Part shown: positions 32,155 through 32,181 of the stretch, piece by piece
How the letters are laid out: each line of letters begins with the position of its first letter
Position numbering within the stretch: the first letter of the stretch is position 1
Source: DATHZQ01 sp035458525
Lineage (GTDB): Bacteria > Actinomycetota > Acidimicrobiia > Spongiisociales > UBA5794
DNA: 32,181 bases
Assembly (NCBI GenBank): GCA_035458525.1
Contig: DATHZQ010000144.1
Coordinates: 1 to 32,181, forward strand
Direction: 5' to 3'
Made by a program: the position numbers and the translations under genes
Notes under the pieces: generated by a model
Databases searched by the model: none
Seen by the model: the letters and a program-made list of their open reading frames with translations, nothing else
Told to the model about the DNA's origin: nothing

Positions 32155-32181
32155 GGTTCGGGGCTGTGTATCGAGCCGTCC

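Overview
The window is about 32 kb of GC-rich chromosomal DNA spanning the replication origin of an actinobacterium. The core order jag–yidC–yidD–rnpA–rpmH // dnaA–dnaN–recF–dciA–gyrB–gyrA–DUF3566 is the classic bacterial origin neighbourhood. The DUF3566 membrane gene after gyrA points to Actinomycetota. Thr-rich linkers behind lipoprotein or membrane anchors, and start codons sitting directly behind a TAnnnT −10 box, fit Acidimicrobiia or a close uncultured relative; this placement is inference.

Left arm, 2–9091 (+): three tightly coupled genes. They are the 3' part of an iterative type I polyketide/PUFA-type synthase (ACP–KR–DH), a very large single-chain biotin-dependent carboxylase (BC–BCCP–central region–CT, 1842 aa), and a Sfp-type phosphopantetheinyl transferase. 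Together they look like a self-contained module for an unidentified polyketide or lipid: extender-unit supply, carrier-protein activation and chain assembly in one operon.

Middle, 9126–19564: a secreted or anchored TAP-type alpha/beta hydrolase; a class I methyltransferase; a lone CRP-like sensor domain; a VIT1/CCC1 metal transporter; a cobalamin uptake operon (btuF–btuC–btuD, minus strand) under a cobalamin riboswitch with a visible Shine-Dalgarno sequestering hairpin; a 44-aa membrane peptide paired with a Rossmann/DapB-like protein; and a lipoprotein with the thioredoxin plus NHL-propeller layout of animal NHLRC2.

Origin core, 19580–31108 and beyond: the minus-strand arm carries DUF3566, gyrA, gyrB, dciA, recF, dnaN and dnaA. 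The plus-strand arm carries rpmH, rnpA (overlapping rpmH), yidD, yidC and jag. The dnaA–dnaN gap holds a DnaA box, a GC spacer, TAG triplets (DnaA-trio) and an AT-rich stretch in the order known from the Bacillus subtilis unwinding region. The dnaA leader carries three more DnaA boxes, and a perfect box lies before rpmH. Past jag there is a strong terminator and then a near-perfect parS site, so rsmG and parAB probably follow outside the window. GyrA has a very unusual quinolone-region sequence.
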